Origin: Flavobacterium sp. UMI-01
GTDB lineage: Bacteria; Bacteroidota; Bacteroidia; Flavobacteriales; Flavobacteriaceae
Length of the DNA stretch: 64,000 nt
Reading direction: 5' to 3'
NCBI RefSeq assembly: GCF_019656315.1
Contig: NZ_BPLU01000007.1
Coordinates: 137,313 to 201,312, forward strand
Shown: in pieces, positions 8,669-18,271 of the stretch
Layout: each line of letters begins with the position of its first letter
Numbering within the stretch: position 1 is the first letter of the stretch
Translations under genes and position numbers: made by a program
Notes under the pieces: generated by a model
Told to the model about the DNA's origin: nothing
What the model saw: the letters and a program-made list of their open reading frames with translations, nothing else
Databases searched by the model: none

Positions 8669-8872
8669 TAAAAAAATAAATAGCATCCTAAAATTCTTGA
8701 AATTTTGGCATAAAAATGCACTATTAGAATAATTTATAGTTGTTATTTTTAAGATAATCTAAAGTTATTAAAAACGGCTTTTATAAATTAATTTTAAACA
8801 AACTTTTTAAAAGAACCCTATTTCCTTTCATAACGAATAAAAATCATCGTTTAAATCGCTTTAAAATGAGTT

Positions 8873-9721
8873 TTAGGCATTTTTGAGTACGTAAATATGT
8901 GATGAATACTCAAAATTCTTTTTCGCTTTCCAATTAGACAGCAAGCCGATAAAAAACGCTTTGATAAAATTCATTTTCCCAGATTTGTATTTTTCAGAAA
9001 GCAAACTCACATAAAAAGAGTCAAATTTCATTGGAAGCATTTTTACCAATTTCATATTTTCTTTTTCAAAAAGTGATTCTATGGCTTTTTTAGAAAAGTG
9101 CCAAAAATGAATGGGTACATCATAAGCCGCCCAAAACTCTTTGTAATGTTGAGCATCGAAAGATTTAAAATTGGGCACTGCAACAATTAAGGTTCCCGTA
9201 GATTTTAACAAGCGTTTCAATTCTTTGATTTGAAAATCTAAATCGGGTACGTGTTCCAAAACATGCCACATCGTAATGACATCAAAAGAATGATTTTCTA
9301 ATTCGGTTGTTGTAGTTACAAAATCGATTCCTTTATTTATAGCAATTGCTTTGGCCCGATCACTAGGTTCTATTCCCATCGTTTGCCAACCATTTTCTTT
9401 GGCAACAAAAAGGAACTCTCCTGTTCCTGCACCAATATCCAAAAGTTGTCCTTGAGACGACTGCATTGAATTGATTAAATCTAACTTATTTTTTAAAGCT
9501 ATTCCTTTTACAAAATGATAGGCTTTTTCAAATAACGAGCGTTTGTTATCGGTATGCGAAATATAATCTTCGCTTTCATAATATTTACCTAAAACATCCA
9601 AAGCAGGTTGCGGATGTGTTAACAACATATCCAACGCTTCATCATAATAAAGTTCAAAAACTTCTTTTGAAACCGAATGGTCTTTGACAGTAAGAAAATG
9701 TTTTTTATTCGAAATATCCAT
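8873..9721 (-). CDS. Class I SAM-dependent methyltransferase
   Basis: The 282-residue product has the SAM-binding motif LLDIGAGTGEFL (about 95-106), an acidic residue after the next strand (MGIEPSDRAKA), and the post-motif strand DVITMWHVLEHVPDL typical of UbiG/methyltransf_23 relatives. The N-terminal 90 residues (DPQPALDVLGKYYESEDYISHT) match a layout frequent in Bacteroidota methyltransferases found near mnmG. The substrate is unknown. It is the gene after mnmG on the same strand, but a strong terminator and a parS-like site lie between, so it probably has its own promoter. Confidence 0.85.
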   Translation of the reverse strand: MDISNKKHFLTVKDHSVSKEVFELYYDEALDMLLTHPQPALDVLGKYYESEDYISHTDNKRSLFEKAYHFVKGIALKNKLDLINSMQSSQGQLLDIGAGTGEFLFVAKENGWQTMGIEPSDRAKAIAINKGIDFVTTTTELENHSFDVITMWHVLEHVPDLDFQIKELKRLLKSTGTLIVAVPNFKSFDAQHYKEFWAAYDVPIHFWHFSKKAIESLFEKENMKLVKMLPMKFDSFYVSLLSEKYKSGKMNFIKAFFIGLLSNWKAKKNFEYSSHIYVLKNA

Positions 9722-9800
9722 TATTATAGTGGTCAGTAATCAGTTAGTTAGTAATCCGTTTATCAGTATTGCCAAGGGGTTGGTACATAAAAATTCATAG

Positions 9801-9816
9801 CGTTTCACGTGGAACA
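9801..9816. promoter_or_regulatory. parS: parS-like ParB binding site 1
   Basis: CGTTTCACGTGGAACA differs from the widely conserved site TGTTNCACGTGAAACA at one end base when read on the other strand. It lies between mnmG and the methyltransferase gene. Confidence 0.75.
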
Positions 9817-9822
9817 ATGTTA

Positions 9823-9900
9823 TAAAAAAGTGTTCAGTGTTCAGTTTACTAGTGAACAGCCAGTATAAAACTGAACACTAAAACCTGAACACTGAACACT
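9823..9900 (-). terminator. Terminator of mnmG made of nested inverted repeats
   Basis: A perfect 16-bp inverted repeat (9829-9844 with 9885-9900) encloses a second 12-bp one (9836-9847 with 9868-9879). They share the repeated word TGTTCAG, so alternative hairpins are possible. On the minus strand six T follow (9828-9823). Confidence 0.7.
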
Positions 9901-9902
9901 AC

Positions 9903-11774
9903 TTATCTTCCCATATAAACCAGCAACACCGAAATATCACTTGGAGAAACACCACTGATACGTGAGGCCTGTGAAATAGTTACAGGACGAATCTTTGAAA
10001 GTTTTTGTTTGGCTTCAATAGACATGGATTTGATTTTATGGTAATCAAAATCTTCTGGTATTTTGACATCTTCCAATCTTGTCAACTTATCGGCATTGTT
10101 TCGCTCTTTTTCGATATAGCCAGAATATTTGACTTGAATTTCGGCTTGTTCCAAAATCTCCTCATCTACTGTATTCTCCTCAATGTATTGTTGAACTTTT
10201 TCAAATTTCTTCATATCCTCCAACTCAATTTGTGGACGGGAGAAAATTTTAAACATCTTATCGCCTTGTGAAATTGGAGCCGAATCTTTGGCTATCAAAA
10301 TAGGATTGGTTTCTGCAACGGTAATACTGGTTTCTTTAAAAAAAGCAACCATTTTATCCGATTCATTAAATTTATGCTCCATGCGACGCATACGCTTTTC
10401 AGAAGCCAAACCAATTTTATACGACATAGGTGTCAATCTAAAATCGGCATTATCTTGACGCAATAAAGTGCGGTACTCTGCACGAGAGGTAAACATTCGG
10501 TAAGGTTCCTCTGTTCCTTTGGTAATTAAATCATCGATTAATACACCAATATAAGCTTCATCACGTTTTAAAATAAAAGGATCTTTTTCGTGTACTTTTA
10601 AATGGGCATTTATTCCTGCCATTAATCCTTGAGAGGCCGCTTCTTCATAACCTGTTGTACCATTAATCTGTCCGGCAAAAAACAAACCTTCGACTAATTT
10701 CGTTTCAAGGGTATGCTTTAATTGTGTTGGCGGAAAATAATCATATTCTATAGCATAACCTGGACGGAAAAATTTCACGTTTTCAAAACCTGCAACAGTA
10801 CGCAAAGCTTTGAATTGAATGTCTTCTGGCAAAGAAGTAGAAAAACCATTTACATACACCTCACAAGTATCCCAACCTTCAGGTTCTACAAATAACTGAT
10901 GACGTTCTTTATCAGCAAAACGATTAATTTTATCCTCGATAGAAGGACAATATCTTGGACCAATACTTTTGATGCGACCATTAAACATTGGCGAACGATC
11001 AAAACCTTCTCTCAGAATATCATGAACCACTCCGGAAGTATAAGTCATATAACACGAACGTTGATGAACCAGTGGACTTGTTTCATCAGAATAAGAAAAC
11101 TTATGAGGTTTAACATCTCCCTTTTCTTCATTCATTTTGGAATAATCCAAAGACCTTCCATCCACACGTGGTGGAGTACCCGTTTTCATACGACCTGCTT
11201 CAAAACCTAATTTCACCAAATCTTCAGTAATCCCAAAAGCAGCACTCTCACCAGCTCTTCCTCCACCAAATTGCTTTTCACCAATATGAATCAAACCATT
11301 TAAAAAAGTTCCGTTAGTCAACACCACCGATTTAGCACGAATTTCAACACCAAGCGAAGTTCGAATTCCTTTGATGCGATTGTTTTCAATAATCAATCCT
11401 TTGACCATTTCTTGGTAAAAATCCAAATTAGGAGTTCGTTCCAACATCAAACGCCATTCCTCTGCAAAACGCATCCTGTCGGATTGCACACGTGGTGACC
11501 ACATCGCAGGACCTTTTGACTTATTCAACATCTTAAACTGAATGGCCGTTTTATCTGAAACAATTCCAGAATAACCTCCCAATGCATCAATTTCTCGCAC
11601 TATTTGTCCCTTGGCAATTCCGCCCATCGCAGGATTACAAGACATCTGTGCAATGTTTTGCAAACTCATAGTAACCAACAAGGTTTTTGAACCCAAATTA
11701 GCCGCAGCTGCAGCCGCTTCTGAACCTGCATGTCCTGCACCTACCACTATTACATCATACTCTTCTACAAACAT
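9903..11774 (-). CDS. mnmG: tRNA uridine-34 carboxymethylaminomethyl enzyme MnmG (GidA)
   Basis: The 623-residue product is full length. The FAD-binding motif VVGAGHAGSEAA is at residues 10-21, followed by SCNPAMGGIAKGQ, the FAD-binding family signature GGRAGESAA, CPSIEDK and the QINGTTGYEEAA signature. The C-terminal helical domain ends in ISGVSPSDISVLLVY. With MnmE it installs the cmnm5 group on U34 of several tRNAs. In many bacteria mnmG lies near the replication origin, which agrees with the parS-like sites on both sides and the origin candidate 17 kb away. Confidence 0.98.
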   Translation of the reverse strand: MFVEEYDVIVVGAGHAGSEAAAAAANLGSKTLLVTMSLQNIAQMSCNPAMGGIAKGQIVREIDALGGYSGIVSDKTAIQFKMLNKSKGPAMWSPRVQSDRMRFAEEWRLMLERTPNLDFYQEMVKGLIIENNRIKGIRTSLGVEIRAKSVVLTNGTFLNGLIHIGEKQFGGGRAGESAAFGITEDLVKLGFEAGRMKTGTPPRVDGRSLDYSKMNEEKGDVKPHKFSYSDETSPLVHQRSCYMTYTSGVVHDILREGFDRSPMFNGRIKSIGPRYCPSIEDKINRFADKERHQLFVEPEGWDTCEVYVNGFSTSLPEDIQFKALRTVAGFENVKFFRPGYAIEYDYFPPTQLKHTLETKLVEGLFFAGQINGTTGYEEAASQGLMAGINAHLKVHEKDPFILKRDEAYIGVLIDDLITKGTEEPYRMFTSRAEYRTLLRQDNADFRLTPMSYKIGLASEKRMRRMEHKFNESDKMVAFFKETSITVAETNPILIAKDSAPISQGDKMFKIFSRPQIELEDMKKFEKVQQYIEENTVDEEILEQAEIQVKYSGYIEKERNNADKLTRLEDVKIPEDFDYHKIKSMSIEAKQKLSKIRPVTISQASRISGVSPSDISVLLVYMGR

Positions 11775-11837
11775 TTTTTATTTTGGATTTGAGATTCAGG
11801 ATTTGGGATTACTCCCTCAACATAAATCTATTTGTTT

Positions 11838-11853
11838 TGTTCCACGTGAAACA
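11838..11853. promoter_or_regulatory. parS: parS ParB binding site 2
   Basis: TGTTCCACGTGAAACA is an exact match to TGTTNCACGTGAAACA. It lies 64 bases upstream of mnmG. Confidence 0.85.
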
Positions 11854-11913
11854 TTTTGAAATTAGGAAATCAAATTTAGGATTTAGAAATTTTAAAAAAT
11901 GAACTACCAAAAA

Positions 11914-11929
11914 TGTTCCACGTGAAACA
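11914..11929. promoter_or_regulatory. parS: parS ParB binding site 3
   Basis: A second exact TGTTCCACGTGAAACA, 76 bases from site 2, in the gap between ybeY and mnmG. Confidence 0.85.
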
Positions 11930-11983
11930 CTTAATTCAAATTGTAAATCCTAAATAAAGAAATCTATAATCCTTAATTATTCG

Positions 11984-12403
11984 CTAAAGTTCCACGTGGA
12001 ACATTTTCATTTTTTCTTCTTCTTTCGAGCGCATTAAAACCTCGTCTTGTTCTGTTTTGTCTTTGTACCCACAATAATGAAGTACCCCATGAACCATCAC
12101 ACGTTTTAACTCTTCTTCAAAAGAAACATTAAAATCATTAGCATTGTCCTGAACACGTTCCACAGAAATAAAAATATCGCCATGAAGTTCATTACCTAAA
12201 GAATAATCAAAACTAATGATATCTGTTAATGTATCATGATTGAGGTATTCCATATTGATTTTGTGAAGATAATCATCATCGCAAAAAACATAGTTTATTT
12301 CCCCTTCCTTCTTCTTTTCAGACTCAATTACACCAGACAACCAAGAAGCATATTGCCCCTCATTCTCTAATGTAAAATCATTTTCGTAATTAAAACTAAT
12401 CAT
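11984..12403 (-). CDS. ybeY: rRNA maturation endoribonuclease YbeY
   Basis: The 139-residue product has the YbeY layout: N-terminal SFNYENDF, a DYLHKINMEYL helix, the strand DIISFDYS, HGDIFISVERV, and the metal site HGVLHYCGYKDKTEQDE near residue 110. The third His of the classical HxxxHxxxxxH site is not evident; Lys-Asp stands in its place. YbeY processes the 3' end of 16S rRNA and acts in ribosome quality control. Its start overlaps the upstream DUF4175 gene by four bases. Its last codons contain a parS-like site. Confidence 0.95.
   Translation of the reverse strand: MISFNYENDFTLENEGQYASWLSGVIESEKKKEGEINYVFCDDDYLHKINMEYLNHDTLTDIISFDYSLGNELHGDIFISVERVQDNANDFNVSFEEELKRVMVHGVLHYCGYKDKTEQDEVLMRSKEEEKMKMFHVEL
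11988..12003. promoter_or_regulatory. parS: parS-like ParB binding site 4, inside the end of ybeY
   Basis: AGTTCCACGTGGAACA is a palindromic variant with the CACGTG centre and both GTTCC arms. It encodes the last residues (MFHVEL) of YbeY. Confidence 0.75.
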
Positions 12404-15400
12404 TTATTATTAAAATATTCTTGAACTTTTTGTTCAAAATTAGAGCGCAAAGGTAGTGATTGTCTATTTAAAATTTCAATACTGTTTAAATAATCTAAAA
12501 GAACGTTTGGCAACGCATTAGAACGGTTTTGAAATTCCTTTTTAGTAGTTTCAGCTTGTCGTTTAGTGTCTTGGTTTTGTTCCTGTACAGCAGTTTCTAA
12601 TTTTAATAATTCTTGTTTCACATTCAACACCTTTTGCAGAAGTTCGTTAGTAAAACCTTTGTTTAAAAGTTGTTTTTCTATCTGTTTCATTTGTTCTAAA
12701 ACATTACCCCCATTACGACTTAATCCATGTTGCTTTAATTCATTTTCTAAGGATTCTCGTAGCTGTTGTTGTTCTTTGTAAATTTCTAGGATAGCTTTAG
12801 CATCACCTTCCCCCTCCTTGCCATCAGCTCCTTTATCAGAAGAGGAACCTTTACCTGATTTCCCATCTTTTCCATCACTACCACTTTCGTTAGGTTGCAT
12901 ACCTTGTTTGATTTTATCACCCAAACCTTGCTGTTTTTTTATTATATCTGGCAACTGCATTCCTTCTCCCTCACCTTTACCTGGTTTAGGTTTACCGCCA
13001 CTAGCACCCGACAAAGACATTTGCATAGAAGACAAAATAGAACTTAAAAAATCCCCCAATACATTCGCTGATGCAATGGTGTACTGTTGATGAGAAATAC
13101 CTTTGGACAATTGTGAATTGGTAAAATTATCTAAAGCCTTATCCATATTGTATTGGATGTTTCCAATTTCTTTGGTTATATCTTCTGCAATTTTTGGATT
13201 ACGTAATGACATCGCAAACAAACTATCATCCACATGTTTGAATTGCGTTTTTAAGTTTTGCTGCACTTTAATATTTCTATTTAGTGAAGGTGAACCTGAT
13301 TTAATATTTCTAAATTGTTTCATTAAATCTTCTTGTGATAATGAAAAAGCCAACAAATTATCCAAAATCTGACGTAACATTTTTACATCTTCTTCCAGTT
13401 GTTCTTGTTCATTCATTGCCACACTTTGTTTCATCTTTTGAGCTAAAGATTTCATTTTTTGAGCGGCTGACTTTTGTTTGGGTTTAGCTTTGGAAGCAGC
13501 ATTTTTTTCCAATTCAGTTTTAGCTATATTCAAATCCTCATCGATGCTTTTATCTTCAGCATCTTCTTTATGTAAATCAAGAGGTGATTTTAATTGTTTA
13601 TTTTCTTTAGATAAATCTTGTAAATCTTCTTTGAGTGCATCAAAATCTTTATTGATTTGACCTTGTTTCTCAAGACCATCACTTTTAGGATTATCAGCCA
13701 AATTATCTTGTTTTTTAGAAAGTGATTCTAATTTTTCAGCTAGTTGTTCCGCCTTTTTTTCTACGTAATATTTTTTAGTTAACTCAACTAACTGTTCCAA
13801 ACTCTTGGTTTGGTTTTTACTATTTTGTTTGAAATTATCTAATTTGTTTAGTAATTCTTCGTTCTTAATTTTATCATTTAAAGCTTTAAGTTCATTTAAT
13901 AACTTTTCGTTTTGTTCCAAATCCTTTTTCGTTTCATCTAAACGTTTCTTTAATTCATCCTTAAAGGCATCGGATTTTTTGGATTTAAAATCATCCAAAT
14001 TCTCTTTTAATTTATCAGCAAATTGCTTCATTAATTCATCCTGCTTTTTTTGGCGTTGAATAAAATCATTTACATTTTGTTGTTCTTTAAAGTCAAAATT
14101 TTGTTTTTCCTTTCCTAGTTGTTGTAATTTATCTAAAGCAGAAAATTGTTTGCTTTGCTCTTTCAAAGATTTTTGCAAACCAGTAAGATTTTCCGATTGT
14201 TGTTGTAAAATTTGATCAGCCTGTTCTTCATCTGTACTAATTCTACTTGAAAAAACAACTGACTTTGCGCTTTTAAAACCATGTAAAGCATCATTATCAA
14301 AAACTTCAAAATAATAATCATACACTTTACCTTGTTCTACAGGAAGATTTGCTGGAAAAGAAAATACAAATTGATCCACCGTTTTCCCTTTAAGTGGAAT
14401 GGTTCCACGTTTGGCACTTTTCTCTTGATGGTGTTCGTAATATACAATTTGTAATTTATGCAAGCCATAATCATCCGCCAGTTGACCTAAAACATATTTC
14501 GATTTCATCTTTAGACTATCAGGTGCAAAAGCAGCTTGTATGGTAGGCAATTGGTCTTTGATAACCTCAATTTGATACTCCAAATTTTCGTAATCTTTTA
14601 CATTAGAATTAGAAGTAATGATTTGGTAACCGAAGGTTTTAAAAATAGCTTTCGAAAAGGAAAAATTAGCCATTGTAGAAACAAAGGGGGAAATTTGATT
14701 CTCTTCTTTAAAAACTACCTTTTGCGTAGCCACGGTGGCCAACTTCCACTGAATGCGTGTACCTTCAGGAACAACAGCGTTACCGGAACCTACAATATGT
14801 GAGGGTTTTTTATTCAAATATGAAGGGAAAATTAATTCCATTTCAAAATTGGCAATAGAAGGCACTTGAACAACTTGCAATTCATAATCAACCGACTTAA
14901 TACCATTGGCCTCCACGTGAAACAATACATTTCGTGTTGGTTTAACAATTGTATATTCAAATTCACCAGGCTGTAATTGTTCCAGAAAATAACTTTCGTC
15001 ACCTATGTGGATAGTAACATTTTCAGGTATTATAGAACCAACTGTTTTTAGTTTTAAAACAAAATCCTGTTGTTTTTGGGTTTGTAATTTAGAATTAAGA
15101 ATCTCAAAATCAAAAGGCGCTGGTGGTACAAACTTTTGATTGTAATGTACTATTCTGTGCAAACTTTGAGAAATGATTTGATCATTCCCTGAAAAATAAA
15201 AAAACAAAATGAATAAAATGGGAATGACTGCCAGTGGTAAATATTTCTTATTCGCAGAAAAATTTATGGCTTTCCCAAAAGGAATGGGTTGTAAGCGATT
15301 GGCTTTTTGTTCAATAGAAGCAAGAAGCAACTCGGATTTTGAATGGTTGTTAGCCAGTTGTAAAAAATTTGTAAGTTGGTCATTCACTTCTGAAAAGTGA

Positions 15401-15711
15401 TTTCCGATAATCACCGAAGCTTGTTTATAGTCTATACCTTTTTGGAGTTTTAATAATTTGGAAATTGGAAAAAGTATAAATCTAAAAAAGAGAAAAACTT
15501 CAACCCCAATGAAAGTCCAAAAGAGAATCGTTCTGGACGAAGGCTGTAACCAAAGAAAATATTCTACAAAAAGGGTGAATAATAAATACAGTAAACCCAA
15601 ACCAATGAAGATAACACTACCTCTAATGAGTTCATTAGTATAATATTTTTTGATAAAAGCTTCTAACTTTTGATAAATGAGATTTGAGTATTCCAAAATG
15701 CTAAAGTTCAA
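12400..15711 (-). CDS. DUF4175-family giant membrane protein
   Basis: The product has 1103 residues. Two membrane helices lie near the N-terminus (about 33-55 and 62-82) and a third at about 155-172 (LPLAVIPILFILFFYF). A beta-rich region (about 195-490) recalls the DUF4175 core. A very long Lys/Glu/Gln-rich coiled coil (about 500-870) follows, then a Gly/Lys-rich linker (GKPKPGKGEGEG), and a final helical segment. Such proteins occur across Bacteroidota near ybeY and mnmG; no function is established. The topology implies an envelope-spanning scaffold anchored in the inner membrane. It is coupled to ybeY by an ATGA overlap. Confidence 0.85.
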   Translation of the reverse strand: MNFSILEYSNLIYQKLEAFIKKYYTNELIRGSVIFIGLGLLYLLFTLFVEYFLWLQPSSRTILFWTFIGVEVFLFFRFILFPISKLLKLQKGIDYKQASVIIGNHFSEVNDQLTNFLQLANNHSKSELLLASIEQKANRLQPIPFGKAINFSANKKYLPLAVIPILFILFFYFSGNDQIISQSLHRIVHYNQKFVPPAPFDFEILNSKLQTQKQQDFVLKLKTVGSIIPENVTIHIGDESYFLEQLQPGEFEYTIVKPTRNVLFHVEANGIKSVDYELQVVQVPSIANFEMELIFPSYLNKKPSHIVGSGNAVVPEGTRIQWKLATVATQKVVFKEENQISPFVSTMANFSFSKAIFKTFGYQIITSNSNVKDYENLEYQIEVIKDQLPTIQAAFAPDSLKMKSKYVLGQLADDYGLHKLQIVYYEHHQEKSAKRGTIPLKGKTVDQFVFSFPANLPVEQGKVYDYYFEVFDNDALHGFKSAKSVVFSSRISTDEEQADQILQQQSENLTGLQKSLKEQSKQFSALDKLQQLGKEKQNFDFKEQQNVNDFIQRQKKQDELMKQFADKLKENLDDFKSKKSDAFKDELKKRLDETKKDLEQNEKLLNELKALNDKIKNEELLNKLDNFKQNSKNQTKSLEQLVELTKKYYVEKKAEQLAEKLESLSKKQDNLADNPKSDGLEKQGQINKDFDALKEDLQDLSKENKQLKSPLDLHKEDAEDKSIDEDLNIAKTELEKNAASKAKPKQKSAAQKMKSLAQKMKQSVAMNEQEQLEEDVKMLRQILDNLLAFSLSQEDLMKQFRNIKSGSPSLNRNIKVQQNLKTQFKHVDDSLFAMSLRNPKIAEDITKEIGNIQYNMDKALDNFTNSQLSKGISHQQYTIASANVLGDFLSSILSSMQMSLSGASGGKPKPGKGEGEGMQLPDIIKKQQGLGDKIKQGMQPNESGSDGKDGKSGKGSSSDKGADGKEGEGDAKAILEIYKEQQQLRESLENELKQHGLSRNGGNVLEQMKQIEKQLLNKGFTNELLQKVLNVKQELLKLETAVQEQNQDTKRQAETTKKEFQNRSNALPNVLLDYLNSIEILNRQSLPLRSNFEQKVQEYFNNK

Positions 15712-15806
15712 ATTATAATAACCAATAAAATTACTATTTTATATGGATAATTAATAGAAAAAGTTGGAAGTTGAAAGTTAGCATGTTATTTATTGGAAAT
15801 TGCTCT

Positions 15807-15924
15807 GCGTGAGGGATTGTAGTAAACCGCCATAGCGGTACGGAAAGCCCGACAGCAGCAAACAAAGGGGCTAAATAACCGCCAACAGAAGTAAACCCCT
15901 TTATTTGCTGGTGGCACGCCCAAA
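15807..15924 (+). repeat. Structured intergenic repeat, full copy
   Basis: Order of blocks: GTGAGGGATTGTAG, a small hairpin (15826-15830 with 15835-15839), AGCCCGACAGCAG (15846-15858), a second hairpin (15856-15870 with 15896-15910, one mismatch), and CTGGTGGCACGCCCAAA. The same blocks in the same order form the copy at 62992-63110, with different stem sequences. Confidence 0.75.
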
Positions 15925-15946
15925 TAAAAAAAGCGATTATAAATTG

Positions 15947-15954
15947 TATCTTTG
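15947..15954 (+). promoter_or_regulatory. -10 element of gltX
   Basis: TATCTTTG matches TAnnTTTG and lies 15 bases before the gltX ATG. It excludes the TTG at 15952 as a start. No -33 TTG was seen at the usual distance. Confidence 0.6.
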
Positions 15955-15969
15955 CTAAAAATTATTCAC

Positions 15970-17475
15970 ATGTCAAAGCAAGTTAGAGTGCGTTTTGCAC
16001 CAAGCCCAACGGGACCCTTACATATTGGCGGCGTAAGAACCGCTTTATTTAACTATTTATTTGCCAAGAAGAACGGTGGTACGTTCTTTTTGAGAATTGA
16101 AGATACAGACCAAAGTCGGTTTGTACCAGGAGCAGAAGCATACATATTTGAAGCTTTGGAATGGCTAGGCATAGCACCTGATGAAACCATTGGTAAGAAC
16201 GAAAAATTTGGGCCATATCGTCAAAGTGAAAGAAAGGATTTATACAAACAATATGCTGACCAACTCATTGAAACGGGTTGGGCTTATTATGCATTTGATA
16301 CTGCTGAAGCTCTTGATGCTCATCGTAAAGAACACGAAGCACAAGGTAAAACCTTTATTTACAATCATCACAATAGAGAAAAATTAGATACATCATTAGT
16401 TCTTTCAAAGGAAGAAACAGCAAAAAGAATTGCCAATGGCGAGGCTTATGTAATCCGATTTAAAACACCTGTTGATGAAATTTTACATTTGAATGACCTT
16501 ATACGTGGTCACATCAAATTTGAAACCAACTTATTAGATGACAAAGTGTTATTTAAAAGTGATGGAATGCCAACTTACCATTTGGCTAATATTGTAGATG
16601 ATCATTTAATGGAAACAACCCATGTAATACGTGGAGAAGAATGGTTGCCTTCTATGCCACTACATGTATTGCTGTATCACGCCTTTGGGTGGTTATCCCC
16701 TGAATTTGCGCATTTACCTTTAATTTTGAAACCTGTTGGAAACGGAAAATTATCCAAACGTGATGGTGATAAATTAGGGTTTCCAGTTTTTCCATTAGAA
16801 TGGAAGACCGAAGATGGTATTTCATCAGGATATAGAGAAAAAGGGTTTTTCCCAGAAGCTGTGGTTAACTTCTTAGCATTGTTGGGTTGGAATGACGGAA
16901 CAGACAAAGAATTATTCACACTAGAAGAATTAATTGAATCATTTGATTTGAATCGTGTTCATAAAGCGGGAGCTAAATTTGATCCTGAAAAGAACAAATG
17001 GTTCAACCACCAATACTTAATCAAAGCTGATGATGCTCTTTTAGCAGCAGAATATGCCAAAATTTTGAATGAAAAGAATATTTCGGTATCAGAACCAGTT
17101 TTAATCAAAATTGTGTCTTTAATTAAAGAAAGAGCACATTTTGTGAATGAATTTTGGGAATTGTCAGATTACTTCTTTGTAGCTCCGACAGAATATGATA
17201 CTAAGGCAGCCAAAAACTGGAAAGAGGAAACACCAGGATTCATGCAAAATTTAATTACTGTTCTTGAAGGTATTGAAGATTTTACGTCGGGAACTATTGA
17301 AACGATTGTAAAAGAGTGGATGACTCAAAACGAAATTGGGATGGGTAAAGTAATGCAACCTTTCCGATTAAGCTTGGTTGGCGCTTTGAAAGGCCCTCAC
17401 CTATTTGACATTGTTGAAATTATTGGAAAACAAGAAACGATTGCGAGAATCAAAACGGCAATTAATCAATTATAA
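15970..17475 (+). CDS. gltX: Glutamate--tRNA ligase
   Basis: Start chosen at the ATG at 15970 (MSKQVRVRF), because the -10 covers the upstream TTG. The 501-residue product has the class I HIGH motif (APSPTGPLHIGG, residues 8-19), the MPTYHLANIVDDH strand, and the KMSKS equivalent KLSKRDGDKLG. The C-terminal anticodon-binding domain is complete. It charges tRNA-Glu in the cytoplasm. A separate glnS gene occurs at 21491, so this GltX is probably discriminating. It is followed by a hairpin shared with the converging gene. Confidence 0.97.
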   Translation: MSKQVRVRFAPSPTGPLHIGGVRTALFNYLFAKKNGGTFFLRIEDTDQSRFVPGAEAYIFEALEWLGIAPDETIGKNEKFGPYRQSERKDLYKQYADQLIETGWAYYAFDTAEALDAHRKEHEAQGKTFIYNHHNREKLDTSLVLSKEETAKRIANGEAYVIRFKTPVDEILHLNDLIRGHIKFETNLLDDKVLFKSDGMPTYHLANIVDDHLMETTHVIRGEEWLPSMPLHVLLYHAFGWLSPEFAHLPLILKPVGNGKLSKRDGDKLGFPVFPLEWKTEDGISSGYREKGFFPEAVVNFLALLGWNDGTDKELFTLEELIESFDLNRVHKAGAKFDPEKNKWFNHQYLIKADDALLAAEYAKILNEKNISVSEPVLIKIVSLIKERAHFVNEFWELSDYFFVAPTEYDTKAAKNWKEETPGFMQNLITVLEGIEDFTSGTIETIVKEWMTQNEIGMGKVMQPFRLSLVGALKGPHLFDIVEIIGKQETIARIKTAINQL

Positions 17476-17496
17476 TCTAGTACAAGAAAGGAAAAA

Positions 17497-17530
17497 AGAG
17501 GGGTAATTTCAGTAACGAAAATACCCCTCT
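17497..17530. terminator. Hairpin between gltX and the convergent outer-membrane gene
   Basis: AGAGGGGTA (17497-17505) pairs with TACCCCTCT (17522-17530), with A-rich sequence before and T-rich sequence after, so it can serve both strands. Confidence 0.65.
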
Positions 17531-17552
17531 CCTATTTTATATCCATTCACTC

Positions 17553-18194
17553 TTACAAATAAATAATGAGGTTTCCATTGATGACGCCTGGATTACCTTT
17601 AAAATCGTCTCCTAAATCTTTAGTATTTAAATTACCTAAGGTATTGAGTAGGCCATATTGGTACGAAACTTGAAAACGAAGGTGCTTTCCTCCTGCTGTG
17701 ACCCCTACTGTAGGATACAAATTAAATTTAGAGATATCAACAATATCTTTGGCTCTTAAAGTGGTACCGTCTATAAAGTTATTTTCCTTATCTGCATCTA
17801 ATTTCAGCTTGCCATTGAATTGGGCAATGGGACCAAATTCAAAACTTAAATGATTTTCTAATATTACATAACTCATTTGTAATGAAATTTGAGCTGAAGG
17901 CAATTTGTATTTTACTTGTTCATCAATAATTCCATTGTATTTTGTATCTACTGAAAAATTATTTTCACTGAATTGAATGTTGTACACCATATCCCAGTTA
18001 TTATAGAAATTTCCTCGTATAGACAAGCCTGCATTCCATCCTGTTTCTGGATGAGTTTGAAAATTATCTGTCTGTAATGACATTTGGTTAACCCCTACAG
18101 TTATACCTATTCGATTGGAATCTCGATAACCGTATTGGGCACGAATCAATGGAATTGAAAGAAAGAATACTAAAATGAAGCTAAATTTTTTCAT
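17553..18194 (-). CDS. Outer membrane beta-barrel protein
   Basis: I start at 18194 (MKKFSFILVFFLSIPLIRAQ), a clean signal peptide cut after RAQ; the in-frame codon at 18203 would add three residues. The mature part of about 190 residues alternates polar and hydrophobic residues in strands such as RIGITVGVNQMSL and LRFQVSYQYGL, and ends in GNLIIYL, a hydrophobic terminus ending in Leu rather than the usual aromatic. This fits a PorT/OmpA-like barrel of about eight strands. It stands alone. The ligand is unknown. Confidence 0.75.
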   Translation of the reverse strand: MKKFSFILVFFLSIPLIRAQYGYRDSNRIGITVGVNQMSLQTDNFQTHPETGWNAGLSIRGNFYNNWDMVYNIQFSENNFSVDTKYNGIIDEQVKYKLPSAQISLQMSYVILENHLSFEFGPIAQFNGKLKLDADKENNFIDGTTLRAKDIVDISKFNLYPTVGVTAGGKHLRFQVSYQYGLLNTLGNLNTKDLGDDFKGNPGVINGNLIIYL

Positions 18195-18271
18195 ATAATA
18201 CATTTGAACAAAGACAAACCTAAAGTTTTTTTGTTAAATTAGAGGAATTATAAAACTAAAATTATAAAAAA

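Noticed and set aside
14909..14924. CTCCACGTGAAACA as a further parS site inside the DUF4175 gene
   Set aside because: One half-site matches, but the left arm has three mismatches, so I did not count it with the four better sites.
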